From Coriobacteriaceae bacterium (GTDB lineage: Bacteria; Actinomycetota; Coriobacteriia; Coriobacteriales; Coriobacteriaceae): a stretch of DNA of 64,000 nt. The stretch lies in NCBI GenBank assembly GCA_902364645.1, contig CABJEP010000001.1, positions 178,375 to 242,374 on the forward strand, given 5' to 3'. A program made the position numbers and the translations under genes. Below are positions 35,509 through 44,752 of this stretch, piece after piece. Position 1 is the stretch's first letter. Each line of letters begins with the position of its first letter. Under the pieces are notes generated by a model that saw only the letters and a program-made list of their open reading frames with translations, was not told the DNA's origin and did not search any database.

Positions 35509-37233
35509 TCACATCGTGCGGTACCGACCGATTGTGCGGTACTTTTCATAGCGGAGGTTTGTGAGGGTCGCGTCGTCGAGCTGCCCAAGCGTATCGAAGG
35601 CATCAAATGCCGAAGACATGACGGCACCGGCGATCTCCTCATGCGACAGGCCCCTATCGTCGACAATGCCGTCGATGATGCCGAGCGCCAGCAGATCGGG
35701 GGCCGTGAGCTTAAGCGCCTCGGCGGCCTCATTCGCGCGCTCGGTATCCTTCCACAGGATCGACGCACAGGCCTCGGGGCTCACGACCGAATAGGCCGAG
35801 CTCGAGAGCATCAGGATGCGGTCGGCCACGGACAGCGCCAGCGCGCCACCAGAGCCGCCCTCGCCTGTCACCACCGAGACAATCGGCGTCTTAAGGCCGC
35901 TCATCTCCATGAGATTCTGGGCAATCGCCTCACCCTGGCCGCGCTCCTCGGCACCGATGCCGCAAAACGCGCCTGAAGTATCGACCAGGCACAGAACCGG
36001 TCGACCAAACTTTTCGGCCTGGCGCATAAGGCGACGCGCTTTGCGGTAGCCCTCGGGATGTGCCATACCAAAGTTGCGACGCATGCGCTCTTTGGTCGTG
36101 GTGCCGCGCTCGATGGCGATGACCGTTACGGGGCATCCGTCTTTCCAGCCAATGCCAGCCATCACAGCAGCGTCGTCGCCAAAGTAGCGGTCGCCGTGCA
36201 GCTCCACAAATCCATCCAGGCCCAGCGAGATCATCTCGCCTGCCGTGGCGCGATCTGCCGAGCGGGTCTGCTTAACAATCTCGAGCGCGGTTTTTGGTGC
36301 GGCCGAGCGCTTGAACAAGTGTCCCAACTTTTTGCCGCGGCGACCCGTATGCACGATCTCATGCGGTGCCCCCAGGCCGGGCGCGTGCCCTTCGTGCAGC
36401 GCCAACAGCTCGCCTACCGTGAGCGCAATCTCGCCACGCGGAACAACGGCATCGCAAAAGCCGTGCTCCAGCAAAAACTCGGAGCGCTGGAATCCCTTGG
36501 GCAGGCGCTTGTGCATGTTCTGCTCGATCACGCGCGGGCCGGCAAATGCCGTCAGGGCATCGGGCTCGGCCAGGATAATGTCGCCCTCCATGGCAAAGCT
36601 CGCGGTTACGCCTCCGGTCGTGGGGTCGGTGAGCACCGTGATATACAGGCCGCCCACCTCGCTGTGGCGCCTAACTGCCGCAGAAATCTTGGCCATCTGC
36701 ATAAGCGATGTCACGCCCTCTTGCATGCGCGCACCGCCCGAAACGGTAAAGCCGACAACTGGCAATCCCAGCTCGGTCGCTCGCTCAAATGTGCGACAGA
36801 TCTTTTCGCCCACCACAGAACCCATCGAGCCCATCATAAAGTTGGCGTCCATAAAGAAGAGAGCTGTATCGCAACCGCAGATTTTGCCCCTGCCGCACAC
36901 AACGGCATCGCGCTCGCCCGAACGCTCGCTCACGCTCTTGAGTTTGTCGGCATAACCGGGAAACGAGAGGAAGTCCTCCGACGCCAGATTAGCATCCCAT
37001 TCCTCAAACGTGCCCTCGTCAACCGTCATGCGCATACGGTCGCGCCCGCTCACGCGAAAGTGCTTGCCGCAACGAGGGCAGACCTCGAGGTTGTCATGCA
37101 GGCGCGCCTCATCGATCACACGGCGGCACTCCGGGCACTTGATAAACACGTGGCGCGCAGGAAACTCGGCGCACGACTCGGTCATCGGTCCCTCGAGGAC
37201 GTTGACCGTCTTCGCTTTTCTATTCATCAGCAT
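35509..37233 (-). CDS. accDA: Acetyl-CoA carboxylase carboxyltransferase, AccD-AccA fusion
   Basis: 574 residues. The first about 280 are AccD (beta): a zinc finger CPEC…CPRC near residues 32-53, then VVGFTVSGGARMQEG and TDPTTGGVTASFAMEGD. The remainder is AccA (alpha): FVELHGDRYFGDD, GMAHPEGYRKA, LVDTSGAFCGIGAEERGQGE and GEGGSGGALAL. E. coli makes these as two proteins. Together with AccB and AccC it forms malonyl-CoA for fatty acid synthesis. The start overlaps the end of accC by 14 bp (ATG 37233, or 37227), so translation is coupled. Confidence 0.93.
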   Translation of the reverse strand: MLMNRKAKTVNVLEGPMTESCAEFPARHVFIKCPECRRVIDEARLHDNLEVCPRCGKHFRVSGRDRMRMTVDEGTFEEWDANLASEDFLSFPGYADKLKSVSERSGERDAVVCGRGKICGCDTALFFMDANFMMGSMGSVVGEKICRTFERATELGLPVVGFTVSGGARMQEGVTSLMQMAKISAAVRRHSEVGGLYITVLTDPTTGGVTASFAMEGDIILAEPDALTAFAGPRVIEQNMHKRLPKGFQRSEFLLEHGFCDAVVPRGEIALTVGELLALHEGHAPGLGAPHEIVHTGRRGKKLGHLFKRSAAPKTALEIVKQTRSADRATAGEMISLGLDGFVELHGDRYFGDDAAVMAGIGWKDGCPVTVIAIERGTTTKERMRRNFGMAHPEGYRKARRLMRQAEKFGRPVLCLVDTSGAFCGIGAEERGQGEAIAQNLMEMSGLKTPIVSVVTGEGGSGGALALSVADRILMLSSSAYSVVSPEACASILWKDTERANEAAEALKLTAPDLLALGIIDGIVDDRGLSHEEIAGAVMSSAFDAFDTLGQLDDATLTNLRYEKYRTIGRYRTM

Positions 37234-38563
37234 AGAGATGCCCCATCAGATCGGTGTGATACATGCCCGACAAGAACTCGTCGTTTGCCAGCACGTCGAG
37301 CTGAAGCTCGCTGTTTTCGCTCACGCCTTCAATCACGAGCTCGCCCAGGGCCGAGCGCATCTTACGAATAGCGCCGTCACGCGTGGGCGCACACACGATG
37401 AGCTTGCCGAGCATAGAGTCGTAGTACGGCGGAACTTTCGCACCGGTAAACATGGCGGAATCCCAGCGTACGCGCGGACCACCCGGCACACGCAACGCGG
37501 TGACCGTTCCACATGACGGCAGAAAGTCCGGCGTTTCGGCATTGATGCGGCACTCCATGGCGTGGTTGCGGACCGGCATGTCCTCCCGCTCAAAGGGCAG
37601 AGGCTGGCCGGCTGCCACGCGCAGCTGCCACTTGACCAAGTCGGTATCGGTCACAAACTCTGTAACCGGATGCTCCACCTGCAAGCGCGTGTTCATTTCC
37701 ATAAAGTAGAAATTGCCGTCGTCCGAATACAGGAACTCGATGGTACCGGCTCCTTCGTAGCCGACGGCACGAGCCAAGTCACGCGCTGCCTTGTGCATGC
37801 GAGCACGAATGTCGTCGTGTCCGTCGAGGCACGGCGCGGGGCTCTCCTCGATCAGCTTTTGATTGCGACGCTGAACCGAGCACTCGCGCTCGCCGAGCGA
37901 AAACACATGGCCCTGCTTATCGGCCATAATCTGCACCTCAACGTGGTGCGCCGGCGAGACGAACTTCTCCATGTAGCACTCGCCGTCGCCAAAGACGGCC
38001 TCGCCCTCGGCACGCGCCTCGATGAACGCCTTTGCCGCATCTTCCACGCGCTCGACCTTGCGAATACCGCGGCCGCCTCCACCCGCACGCGCCTTGATGA
38101 GCACGGGGCAGCCAATGCGCTCAGCCTCGGCCGTTGCCTCCTCGGGACTTTTGAGCAAATCGCAGCCCGGCACGATGGGCACGCCCGCCGCGGCGGCCGT
38201 TCGACGCGCGGCGTCCTTGTCGCCCATGCTGTCGATCACCTTGGCCGAAGGACCGACAAACGCCAGGCCATACTTGTCGCAGTCGCGCACGAAGCTCGCC
38301 TTCTCGGAAAAGAAACCGTAGCCAGGATGGATCGCCTTTGCCCCCGACTTCACGGCACAGGTGAGCACGGCATCGTCGTTGAGGTAGCTCTCGGCAAGAC
38401 GCGGGCCGCCGATGCAATACGCCTCGTCGGCAAGCTGCACGTGCAGCGCGTCCGCATCGGCCGTGGAATAAACGGCGACGGTCTTGATGCCCATATCGCG
38501 GCACGCGCGGATAACACGGACCGCGACTTCTCCGCGGTTGGCGATGAGCACTTTGTCGAACAT
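37220..38563 (-). CDS. accC: Acetyl-CoA carboxylase, biotin carboxylase subunit
   Basis: 447 residues from ATG 38563 (FDKVLIANRGEVAVRVI), with AAGGAAGG upstream; the frame is open further but without similarity. ATP-grasp motifs are KARAGGGGRGIRKV and the catalytic EMNTRLQVEHPVTE. It carboxylates the biotin on AccB using bicarbonate and ATP. It is 10 bp after fabZ. Confidence 0.95.
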   Translation of the reverse strand: MFDKVLIANRGEVAVRVIRACRDMGIKTVAVYSTADADALHVQLADEAYCIGGPRLAESYLNDDAVLTCAVKSGAKAIHPGYGFFSEKASFVRDCDKYGLAFVGPSAKVIDSMGDKDAARRTAAAAGVPIVPGCDLLKSPEEATAEAERIGCPVLIKARAGGGGRGIRKVERVEDAAKAFIEARAEGEAVFGDGECYMEKFVSPAHHVEVQIMADKQGHVFSLGERECSVQRRNQKLIEESPAPCLDGHDDIRARMHKAARDLARAVGYEGAGTIEFLYSDDGNFYFMEMNTRLQVEHPVTEFVTDTDLVKWQLRVAAGQPLPFEREDMPVRNHAMECRINAETPDFLPSCGTVTALRVPGGPRVRWDSAMFTGAKVPPYYDSMLGKLIVCAPTRDGAIRKMRSALGELVIEGVSENSELQLDVLANDEFLSGMYHTDLMGHLYADE

Positions 38564-38573
38564 GAAGCCTTCC

Positions 38574-38996
38574 TTAACTTTCGTGCATGAGTGCAAAAGA
38601 CATATCGGCGCGGCAGCAAACCTCACCGTTGACGCTCGCAGTACCCGTCGCAAAGCGGAACGGCCCGCGCGCACGCGTGATGGTGCACACCAGATCAACC
38701 GTGTCGCCCGGGCGCACCGGGCGCTTAAAGCGCACCTTATCGAGGCTCGTATAGAACGGCGTCGCGCCGCGCGCCTCCTCGTCGCCCATCAGCAGCACGC
38801 AACAGTTTTGGGCGAGCATCTCGCACTGAATCACGCCGGGGACTACCGGGTTTCCCGGAAAATGCCCCTGCAAAAAGTACTCGTCACCCGTAATCGTGAT
38901 CTTGCCGTGGGCCTCGTCGCCCACCAGCTCGGCTTCGTCGAGCAAAAGCATCGGTTCGCGATGCGGCAACAGCTTCTTGAGCTCTTCTTTGTTCAT
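38574..38996 (-). CDS. fabZ: 3-hydroxyacyl-ACP dehydratase FabZ
   Basis: 140 residues from ATG 38996. The hot-dog fold active site has LPHREPMLLLDE and GHFPGNPVVPGVIQCEMLAQ with the catalytic His and Glu. It removes water from 3-hydroxyacyl-ACP. It is inserted between accB and accC, an arrangement common in Firmicutes FASII operons. An in-frame GTG at 39005 is a less likely start. Confidence 0.95.
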   Translation of the reverse strand: MNKEELKKLLPHREPMLLLDEAELVGDEAHGKITITGDEYFLQGHFPGNPVVPGVIQCEMLAQNCCVLLMGDEEARGATPFYTSLDKVRFKRPVRPGDTVDLVCTITRARGPFRFATGTASVNGEVCCRADMSFALMHES

Positions 38997-39005
38997 GGAT
39001 ATCAC

Positions 39006-39482
39006 CTATCCAATCCTCATGAGGCAGCTGCCAAACTCCACGAGGTCGCCGTCGGCCACGCAGATCTCGAGCACCTCGCCATCCGCCTCTGCCGTCACCT
39101 CGTTGAGAACCTTCATGGCCTCGATGATGCAGAGGGTCTCACCGGCCTTGACCTTGGAGCCCACGTGCACAAACGGCTCGTCGCCCGGCGCCGGGGCAGC
39201 ATAGAAAACGCCGACCATGGGAGCGGTCACCTCGGTGCCCTTGGGCTCCGGTGCGGCGGCAGGCGCCTGCGCGGCGGGCTCCGGTGCGGCGGCAGGCATG
39301 GCGACAGGAGCCACCGCCGGAGCAGTCACGGCACCCGGCATAGGCATGGGCACGGCAACAGGCTGCGCGGCGCTCGCGCGCTCGAGTTCGACCGCGGTGC
39401 CATCGGGCTCCTCAACGCGTACGCGCGTGAGGCCGCGGTCCTCCATAACATCGGCTATCTCGGCAAGTCTTTTGGAATCCAT
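39006..39482 (-). CDS. accB: Acetyl-CoA carboxylase, biotin carboxyl carrier protein
   Basis: 158 residues. A short N-terminal helical part is followed by a Pro/Ala-rich linker (about 35-85) and the biotinyl domain. The modified lysine is in CIIEAMKVLNEV. BirA, encoded divergently at 44861, should attach biotin to it. It lies 3 bp after fabF, so the genes are closely coupled. The ribosome site is ACGAGGAG. Confidence 0.95.
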   Translation of the reverse strand: MDSKRLAEIADVMEDRGLTRVRVEEPDGTAVELERASAAQPVAVPMPMPGAVTAPAVAPVAMPAAAPEPAAQAPAAAPEPKGTEVTAPMVGVFYAAPAPGDEPFVHVGSKVKAGETLCIIEAMKVLNEVTAEADGEVLEICVADGDLVEFGSCLMRIG

Positions 39483-39485
39483 GCT

Positions 39486-40736
39486 CTAGCTCCTCGTATA
39501 TCTACGCAGCGCGATGGCGGCGTTGTGCCCGCCAAAGCCCAGGTTGGTCGAAAGCGCCCAGGTAAGGTCGGCGCGAACCGCGCGATTGGGCGTGTAGTCA
39601 AGATCGCAGGCGGGATCGGGTGTGTGGTAGTTAATGGTCGGCGGCACCACGCCCTGCTCGAGCGCCATGGCGCAGGCCATGACCTCGATGGCACCCGTGG
39701 CACCGATCATGTGGCCGGTCATCGACTTAGTCGACGAGACATGCGCGGCGCGCGCCGCGTCCTCGCCGAGCGCACGCTTAATGCCCGCCGTCTCGGACGA
39801 ATCGTTGAGCTTGGTCGATGTGCCGTGGGCATTGATATAGAGACCCTCGGAAGGCTTGACGTCGCCCTCGGCCACCGCCAGCGATATCGCGCGGGCAATG
39901 CCGGCAGCCTCGGGATCGGGGCTCGTGATGTGATAGGCATCATCGGTGTTGCCGTAGCCCACGACCTCGGCATAAATGTGCGCACCGCGCGCCTGCGCAT
40001 GTTCCATGCTCTCGAGCACGAGCACGCAGGCGCCCTCGCCCATCACAAAGCCGTCGCGGTCTGCATCGAACGGGCGGCAGGCCGTCGCGGGATCGGGGTT
40101 GGTGGTCAATGCGCGGCAGGACGTAAAGCCTGCAACAGCATCGGGGATAATGGCCGCCTCGGCACCGCCCGCGAGGATCGCGTCGGCATAGCCGTGCTTG
40201 ATAGCACGGAACGCCTCGCCCACCGCATGGGCCGAGGTCGCGCACGCAGTCACGACTGGCAGGGTCGGTCCCTTTGCCTTGTGACGGATTGCGATATTGC
40301 CCGATGCCATGTTGGGGATCATCATCGCGATCATGTAAGGCGATGCGCGGCGGGGCCCACGGTCGGCAATCGTATGGACGTTGTCGACGAGCGTCTGCAT
40401 GCCGCCCACGCCTGACCCCACGTAAACGCCCAGGCGCTCGCGATCGATGGCGCCTTCGGCATCAAAGCCCGCATCGTGCATGGCCTCGTCCGAAGCCACC
40501 AGCGCAAACTGAACGCAGGGATCGAGATGCTTGGCGTCACGCTTGCCAAAGTACTCGTTGCCGTCAAAGCCCTTGACTTCGGCCGCCACCTTGACGGTAA
40601 ACGCATCGGTATCGAAGTGCGTGATCGGGCCGATGCCACAGGTCCCGGCGCACATGGCCGCCCAGGTGGCAAGCGCGGTGTTGCCGAGCGGCGATACGGC
40701 ACCGATGCCGGTGATTGCAACTCTCTGTTCCATCAT
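39486..40736 (-). CDS. fabF: 3-oxoacyl-ACP synthase II (FabF)
   Basis: 416 residues from ATG 40736 (40733 is also possible; GAGGAG upstream fits both). The Cys-His-His triad is visible in VVTACATSAHAVG, NAHGTSTKLND and STKSMTGHMIGATG. It condenses malonyl-ACP with acyl-ACP for chain elongation. Only one elongating condensing enzyme is present in this operon besides FabH. Confidence 0.95.
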   Translation of the reverse strand: MMEQRVAITGIGAVSPLGNTALATWAAMCAGTCGIGPITHFDTDAFTVKVAAEVKGFDGNEYFGKRDAKHLDPCVQFALVASDEAMHDAGFDAEGAIDRERLGVYVGSGVGGMQTLVDNVHTIADRGPRRASPYMIAMMIPNMASGNIAIRHKAKGPTLPVVTACATSAHAVGEAFRAIKHGYADAILAGGAEAAIIPDAVAGFTSCRALTTNPDPATACRPFDADRDGFVMGEGACVLVLESMEHAQARGAHIYAEVVGYGNTDDAYHITSPDPEAAGIARAISLAVAEGDVKPSEGLYINAHGTSTKLNDSSETAGIKRALGEDAARAAHVSSTKSMTGHMIGATGAIEVMACAMALEQGVVPPTINYHTPDPACDLDYTPNRAVRADLTWALSTNLGFGGHNAAIALRRYTRS

Positions 40737-40772
40737 GGTCTCCTCATCCAAGCCGTTCTTCGGCCCTGGTTT

Positions 40773-41546
40773 CTACATCGCCATTCCGCCGTCGACGCGC
40801 ACGACCTCGCCCGTAATGTAGGCAGCCGCATCACTCGCTAAAAAGCGCACCACGCCGGCCACTTCCTCGGGGCGTGCCATGCGCTTAAGGGGAATCTGTT
40901 CCTCGGTTGCCGTACGCACCTTCTCCGAGAGCTTTGCCGTCATATCTGTCTCGACAAACCCGGGGGCGACCGCGTTCGCTCGTACGCCACGAGGCGCAAG
41001 CTCGCGCGCCACCGCCTTGGTAAGCCCTATCACGCCCGCCTTGGAAGCAGCGTAGTTGGCTTGCCCGGCATTGCCCATCAGGCCCACGACCGAGCTCATG
41101 TTGACGACGCAACCGCCGCGCTGGCGCATAAAGGTCTTGGTGAACGCGCGCGTCATATTGAATGTTCCCTTGAGATTGACATCGAGCACGCGATCGAATG
41201 CGTCATCGCCCATGCGCATGAGCAGGCCATCGCGGGTGATGCCGGCATTGTTGACGAGCGCCCAAATGGAACCAAAGTCGTTGAGGACCGCTTCCACACA
41301 CGCGTTGACGGCAGCGGGATCGGCCACGTCGCATTGATATGCGCGTGCCGTGGCGCCAACCGCCTCACAGGCTTCGCACGTCTCGCGCGCCGCATCGACG
41401 CTGCCGGCATAGACGACGGCGATATCAAAGCCGTCCTCCGCCAGACCGACAGCGCAGGCGCGGCCGATACCCCGCGAGCCGCCCGTGACCAGTGCCACGC
41501 GACGTGAGTCGTTGCGCTCGAGCGCGCCGTTGTTCAAGTTGCCCAT
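40773..41546 (-). CDS. fabG: 3-oxoacyl-ACP reductase FabG
   Basis: 257 residues of the short-chain dehydrogenase family. The cofactor motif is TGGSRGIGRA, with LVNNAGITRD, and the Ser-Tyr-Lys triad lies in NMSSVVGLMGNAGQANYAAS followed by K. It reduces 3-oxoacyl-ACP with NADPH. The first about 15 residues before the Rossmann strand are slightly long for the family, but the ribosome site AAAGGAATGAC supports ATG 41546. Confidence 0.95.
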   Translation of the reverse strand: MGNLNNGALERNDSRRVALVTGGSRGIGRACAVGLAEDGFDIAVVYAGSVDAARETCEACEAVGATARAYQCDVADPAAVNACVEAVLNDFGSIWALVNNAGITRDGLLMRMGDDAFDRVLDVNLKGTFNMTRAFTKTFMRQRGGCVVNMSSVVGLMGNAGQANYAASKAGVIGLTKAVARELAPRGVRANAVAPGFVETDMTAKLSEKVRTATEEQIPLKRMARPEEVAGVVRFLASDAAAYITGEVVRVDGGMAM

Positions 41547-41576
41547 GTCATTCCTTTCGGGTTACAGCCCTGTGGA

Positions 41577-42503
41577 CTATGCGAGCTCGTCGGCAATAGC
41601 TGCGACCTGCTCGGCCGTTTCGCACGAATACACGCGAACGTCGCTCAGCGTACGCTTGGCCAGGCCCGACAGCGTTTTGCCAGGGCCGACCTCAATAAAC
41701 GTGTCGATGCCCTGATTCTGCAGAGCATGCAGCGTGTCGACCCAACGAACGGCATGACTCACCTGATTGGCCAAGACATCCGATGCCGCTCGCGGGTCCG
41801 CCGGATAGGGCGCCGCCGTCATGTTTGCCATGACCGGAATCAGCAGCGGTGACGGCGCGTGGCCGGCTTGGATATACGTCGCCAGCCCCTCAGTCGCCTC
41901 GGCCATATAGGGGCTATGAAATGCGCCCGACACCGCGACTTTCATAGCGCGGCCGCCAGCCTCTTTTACTAGGACGTCGAGCTCCTGCAGCGCCTCGGGC
42001 GGTCCGGCAACAACCGTCTGCTGCGGACTGTTGTAGTTGACCGGCCAGCAGTCCTCGCCGGCCTGTTTTGCCAGGTTCTCGACTTGCGCCGCATCGAGCT
42101 TGATGACGGCGCGCATGCCGCCCGGATGGCGCTCGGCAGCCGCGGCCATCAGCGCCGCGCGCTCGCACACGAGCTCAAAGCCCGCTCGCGTATCGAACGC
42201 CCCCGCAAAGGTGAGCGCGGCGACCTCGCCAAGCGAAAAACCCGCACAGGCGGCAGGTACCACGCCGCGCTCACGCAGGGCGGCAGCCGCTGCCAGATCG
42301 TGAACGAACACGCACGGCTGCGTGTTCTCGGTCTGCGAGAGCTCCTCCTTGGAGGCGCTTCGGCACTGCTCACTGGTCCCCGGGCGCACCTCGTCGGCAA
42401 TGGCGAACACCTCGGCGGCCGCCGGCGATGCCTCGATCAGGTCGACGCCCATCGCGGGGTGCTGGGCGCCCTGGCCGGCAAACAGAAACGCTACGCCACC
42501 CAT
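41577..42503 (-). CDS. fabD: Malonyl-CoA:ACP transacylase FabD
   Basis: 308 residues from ATG 42503 (a GTG at 42509 is possible). FAGQGAQHPAMG is at the start; the nucleophile serine is in AGFSLGEVAALT, where Phe replaces the His of the E. coli GHSLGE; the partner His is in SGAFHSPYM. It loads malonyl groups onto ACP. The gene overlaps the end of fabK by 13 bp. Confidence 0.94.
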   Translation of the reverse strand: MGGVAFLFAGQGAQHPAMGVDLIEASPAAAEVFAIADEVRPGTSEQCRSASKEELSQTENTQPCVFVHDLAAAAALRERGVVPAACAGFSLGEVAALTFAGAFDTRAGFELVCERAALMAAAAERHPGGMRAVIKLDAAQVENLAKQAGEDCWPVNYNSPQQTVVAGPPEALQELDVLVKEAGGRAMKVAVSGAFHSPYMAEATEGLATYIQAGHAPSPLLIPVMANMTAAPYPADPRAASDVLANQVSHAVRWVDTLHALQNQGIDTFIEVGPGKTLSGLAKRTLSDVRVYSCETAEQVAAIADELA

Positions 42504-43435
42504 GCGCACGCACCCTTCAGGACGTGCTCGGCGCCATCGACCAGGTCGTCAACGATTTCACGTGCGCTTTGGCGCTCGTTGACCATGCCGGCAATCTGTC
42601 CACACAAAAACGAGCCCTCTTCGTAATTGCCGTCCTTGGCGGCCTTGCGAAGGGCGCCCGTGCCCATGGCCCCGAGCTCCTCGACGCTTACGCCCGCCGC
42701 CTCGCTCTTGGCGTAGGCGTTGGTGAAGGGGCTCTTGAGGGCACGCACCGGGTGTCCCGTCGAGCGGCCGGTCGCACGCGTCGAGGTGTCGTTGGCCTTC
42801 AGGACCATCTCCTTGTACTGCTCCGATACGGTGCACTCATCTGCGATCAGAAAGCGCGTACCCACCTGCACGCCGGCGGCGCCCAGCATAAAGGCGGCCG
42901 CCACGCCGCGGCCATCGGCGATACCGCCAGCCGCAACCACGGGAATATCGACCGCATCGACAACCTGCGGCACCAGTGCCATCGTCGAGGTCTCGCCAAT
43001 ATGGCCGCCTGATTCGGTACCCTCGGCAACCACGGCAGTGGCTCCACGACGCGCCACGAGGCGCGCCAGCGCGACCGAGGCAACGACCGGGATGACCTTG
43101 ATGCCCGCCTCGTTCCACGCCTTCATGTACTTGGTGGGATTGCCGGCACCCGTCACGACGACCGGTACCCGCTCGTCAATCACGACCCGCGCGACCTCGT
43201 CGGCAAACGGGCTCATGAGCATGACGTTGACGCCAAAGGGCTTATCCGTCCTGGCGCGCAGCTCATGAATCTGGTCGCGCAGCCAGTTGGCGTCGGCGTT
43301 CATGGCCGCGATAATCCCTAAGCCGCCCGCCTCGGACACTGCGGACGCCAGCGAGGCGTCGGCGATCCAGGCCATACCGCCCTGGAACACGGGCTTTTCG
43401 ATGCCGAGCAGATCGCAGAGAGGAGTCTTGAGCAT
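42491..43435 (-). CDS. fabK: Enoyl-ACP reductase II (FabK), FMN-dependent
   Basis: 314 residues of the nitronate monooxygenase/FabK flavoprotein group. GGMAWIADASLASAVSEAGG near the N-terminus, TGAGNPTKYM, and the phosphate-binding AAGGIADGRGVAAAF and GAAGVQVGTRF segments are visible. Its place inside the FASII operon argues for enoyl-ACP reduction, not nitronate oxidation. FabK enzymes are generally insensitive to triclosan, unlike FabI; no fabI is present here. Confidence 0.92.
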   Translation of the reverse strand: MLKTPLCDLLGIEKPVFQGGMAWIADASLASAVSEAGGLGIIAAMNADANWLRDQIHELRARTDKPFGVNVMLMSPFADEVARVVIDERVPVVVTGAGNPTKYMKAWNEAGIKVIPVVASVALARLVARRGATAVVAEGTESGGHIGETSTMALVPQVVDAVDIPVVAAGGIADGRGVAAAFMLGAAGVQVGTRFLIADECTVSEQYKEMVLKANDTSTRATGRSTGHPVRALKSPFTNAYAKSEAAGVSVEELGAMGTGALRKAAKDGNYEEGSFLCGQIAGMVNERQSAREIVDDLVDGAEHVLKGACAWVA

Positions 43436-43437
43436 CT

Positions 43438-43674
43438 CTACTTCTCCAATGCCGCCTCGACCGTATCGGCGAACTCGCCGACCGTCTTGGGGTTCTCCTC
43501 GGTATCGAGCTGGATGCCAAACTCGTCCTCAACGGCGACGAGGATCTCGACGGTGCCCAGACTGTCGAGACCAATCTCCTCGAGCGTGGACTCGGGCTTC
43601 ATCTCGACATCGTCAAGACCGGCGGTCTCGCGGATAACATCGCAAACGCGCTCGAAGGTCTTCTGATCTGCCAT
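43438..43674 (-). CDS. acpP: Acyl carrier protein
   Basis: 78 residues, acidic. The phosphopantetheine serine is in GLDSLGTVEIL near residue 37, with helix II following as in AcpP (usual DSLxxVEL). It carries all acyl intermediates of FASII. It lies 3 bp from fabK and 52 bp from fabH. Confidence 0.95.
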   Translation of the reverse strand: MADQKTFERVCDVIRETAGLDDVEMKPESTLEEIGLDSLGTVEILVAVEDEFGIQLDTEENPKTVGEFADTVEAALEK

Positions 43675-43726
43675 GGTAGTTCTCCTTTGTTTGTGCCCTA
43701 GGGGCGTTTTTATTTCCTATGTGCGA

Positions 43727-44686
43727 CTACTTCCAACGAAGTAGATAGCCACCTATATCCAGACCGGCGCCAAATCCAACGAGGGTGATGGTGTCGCCCG
43801 TGTGAAGTGCACCGGCGTTTGCCAGCCGGTCGAGGGCAAGCGGAATGCATGCGCTCGAAATGTTGCCGGTCTCGCGCAGCGTTCGAACCACGCGCTTGTC
43901 TGGCACACCGAGGCGCTTGACCGCCTGACTCAGGATTCGTTCGTTAGCCTGATGGAATACAAAATGGTCGATGTCCTCGACCGAAATGCCCGCATCGCTC
44001 GCAAGCTTATGGACCGTGTCGCAAATCGCGTTGACGCCGAACTTGAACACGCGGCGGCCATTCATGGACAGCACGCTCTCGCTATCTGCGGAGGCCTTAA
44101 ACGGCGAGGTGCCGACCAGACCGGGAACGCACAACGTCTCGACGTCGGGCGCCGTCGAAAGCTCAACGGCAAGGGGGCTGTCTCCCCCAGCCTCAATCAC
44201 CGCGGCGCCTGCCCCATCGCCAAAGAGCACACAGGTGGCGCGGTCGGTCCAGTCGAGCGCGCGCGTCATCTGCTCGGCGGCAACGACAAGCACATGCTTG
44301 GCTCGTCCTCGGGCGATATAGCCCTCGGCAACATCGAGCGCAAATACGAAGCCGGCGCAGGCAGCCGAGACATCGAAGGCAGGGCACGTCGCGCCCAGTC
44401 GCTCAGCAACGGCACACGCCTCGGCGGGAACAAGGTGATCACCCGTCGTCGTCGAGCAGACGATCAGATCCAACTGGCTCGCGTCGATTCCGGACACCTG
44501 AAGTGCCCGCTCGCTCGCCGCTACGGCAAGGTCGTCAAGTGACTCGGTGGTGCAGACGTGGCGACTCTTAATACCTGTGCGGGTAAAAATCCACTCATCC
44601 GAGGTATCGAGGAACTCGGACAGCTCGTCATTGGAAACACTGCGCTTAGGAAGCGCCGAGCCTGTTCCAAGAATCGTGAAACCCAT
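43727..44686 (-). CDS. fabH: 3-oxoacyl-ACP synthase III (FabH)
   Basis: 319 residues from ATG 44686, chosen because AAAGGAGG sits 7-8 bases upstream; the frame is open further but unlike the family. The triad appears as VSAACAGFVFALD (Cys), VFHQANERIL (His) and ETGNISSACIPLAL (Asn). It starts fatty-acid synthesis by condensing acetyl- or another acyl-CoA with malonyl-ACP. It is the first gene of the ten-gene FASII/ACC operon and has two operator-like palindromes upstream. Confidence 0.95.
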   Translation of the reverse strand: MGFTILGTGSALPKRSVSNDELSEFLDTSDEWIFTRTGIKSRHVCTTESLDDLAVAASERALQVSGIDASQLDLIVCSTTTGDHLVPAEACAVAERLGATCPAFDVSAACAGFVFALDVAEGYIARGRAKHVLVVAAEQMTRALDWTDRATCVLFGDGAGAAVIEAGGDSPLAVELSTAPDVETLCVPGLVGTSPFKASADSESVLSMNGRRVFKFGVNAICDTVHKLASDAGISVEDIDHFVFHQANERILSQAVKRLGVPDKRVVRTLRETGNISSACIPLALDRLANAGALHTGDTITLVGFGAGLDIGGYLLRWK

Positions 44687-44704
44687 CACTAACCTCCTTT
44701 GAGT

Positions 44705-44720
44705 TGTTGACGTGTTTACA
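44705..44720. promoter_or_regulatory. Operator-like palindrome 1, fabH/birA intergenic
   Basis: TGTTGACGTGTTTACA matches operator 2 (44753-44768) at 14 of 16 positions. It lies about 18 bp before the fabH start, downstream of a probable -10 (TATCCT on the minus strand at 44734-44739). Confidence 0.55.
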
Positions 44721-44733
44721 TCGACCAAGAGAG

Positions 44734-44739
44734 GATAGC
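44734..44739 (-). promoter_or_regulatory. Probable -10 element of the fab operon
   Basis: The minus strand reads TATCCT here, with TTAACA-type sequence from operator 2 about 15-17 bases upstream as a possible -35. The transcript would begin between the two palindromes. Confidence 0.4.
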
Positions 44740-44752
44740 GCATTTCAGTCGT

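Noticed and set aside
35469..35768. 100-codon N-terminal extension of the orphan EIIC
   Set aside because: It overlaps accDA in antisense and has no hydrophobic or family character; ATG 35468 has a good ribosome site.
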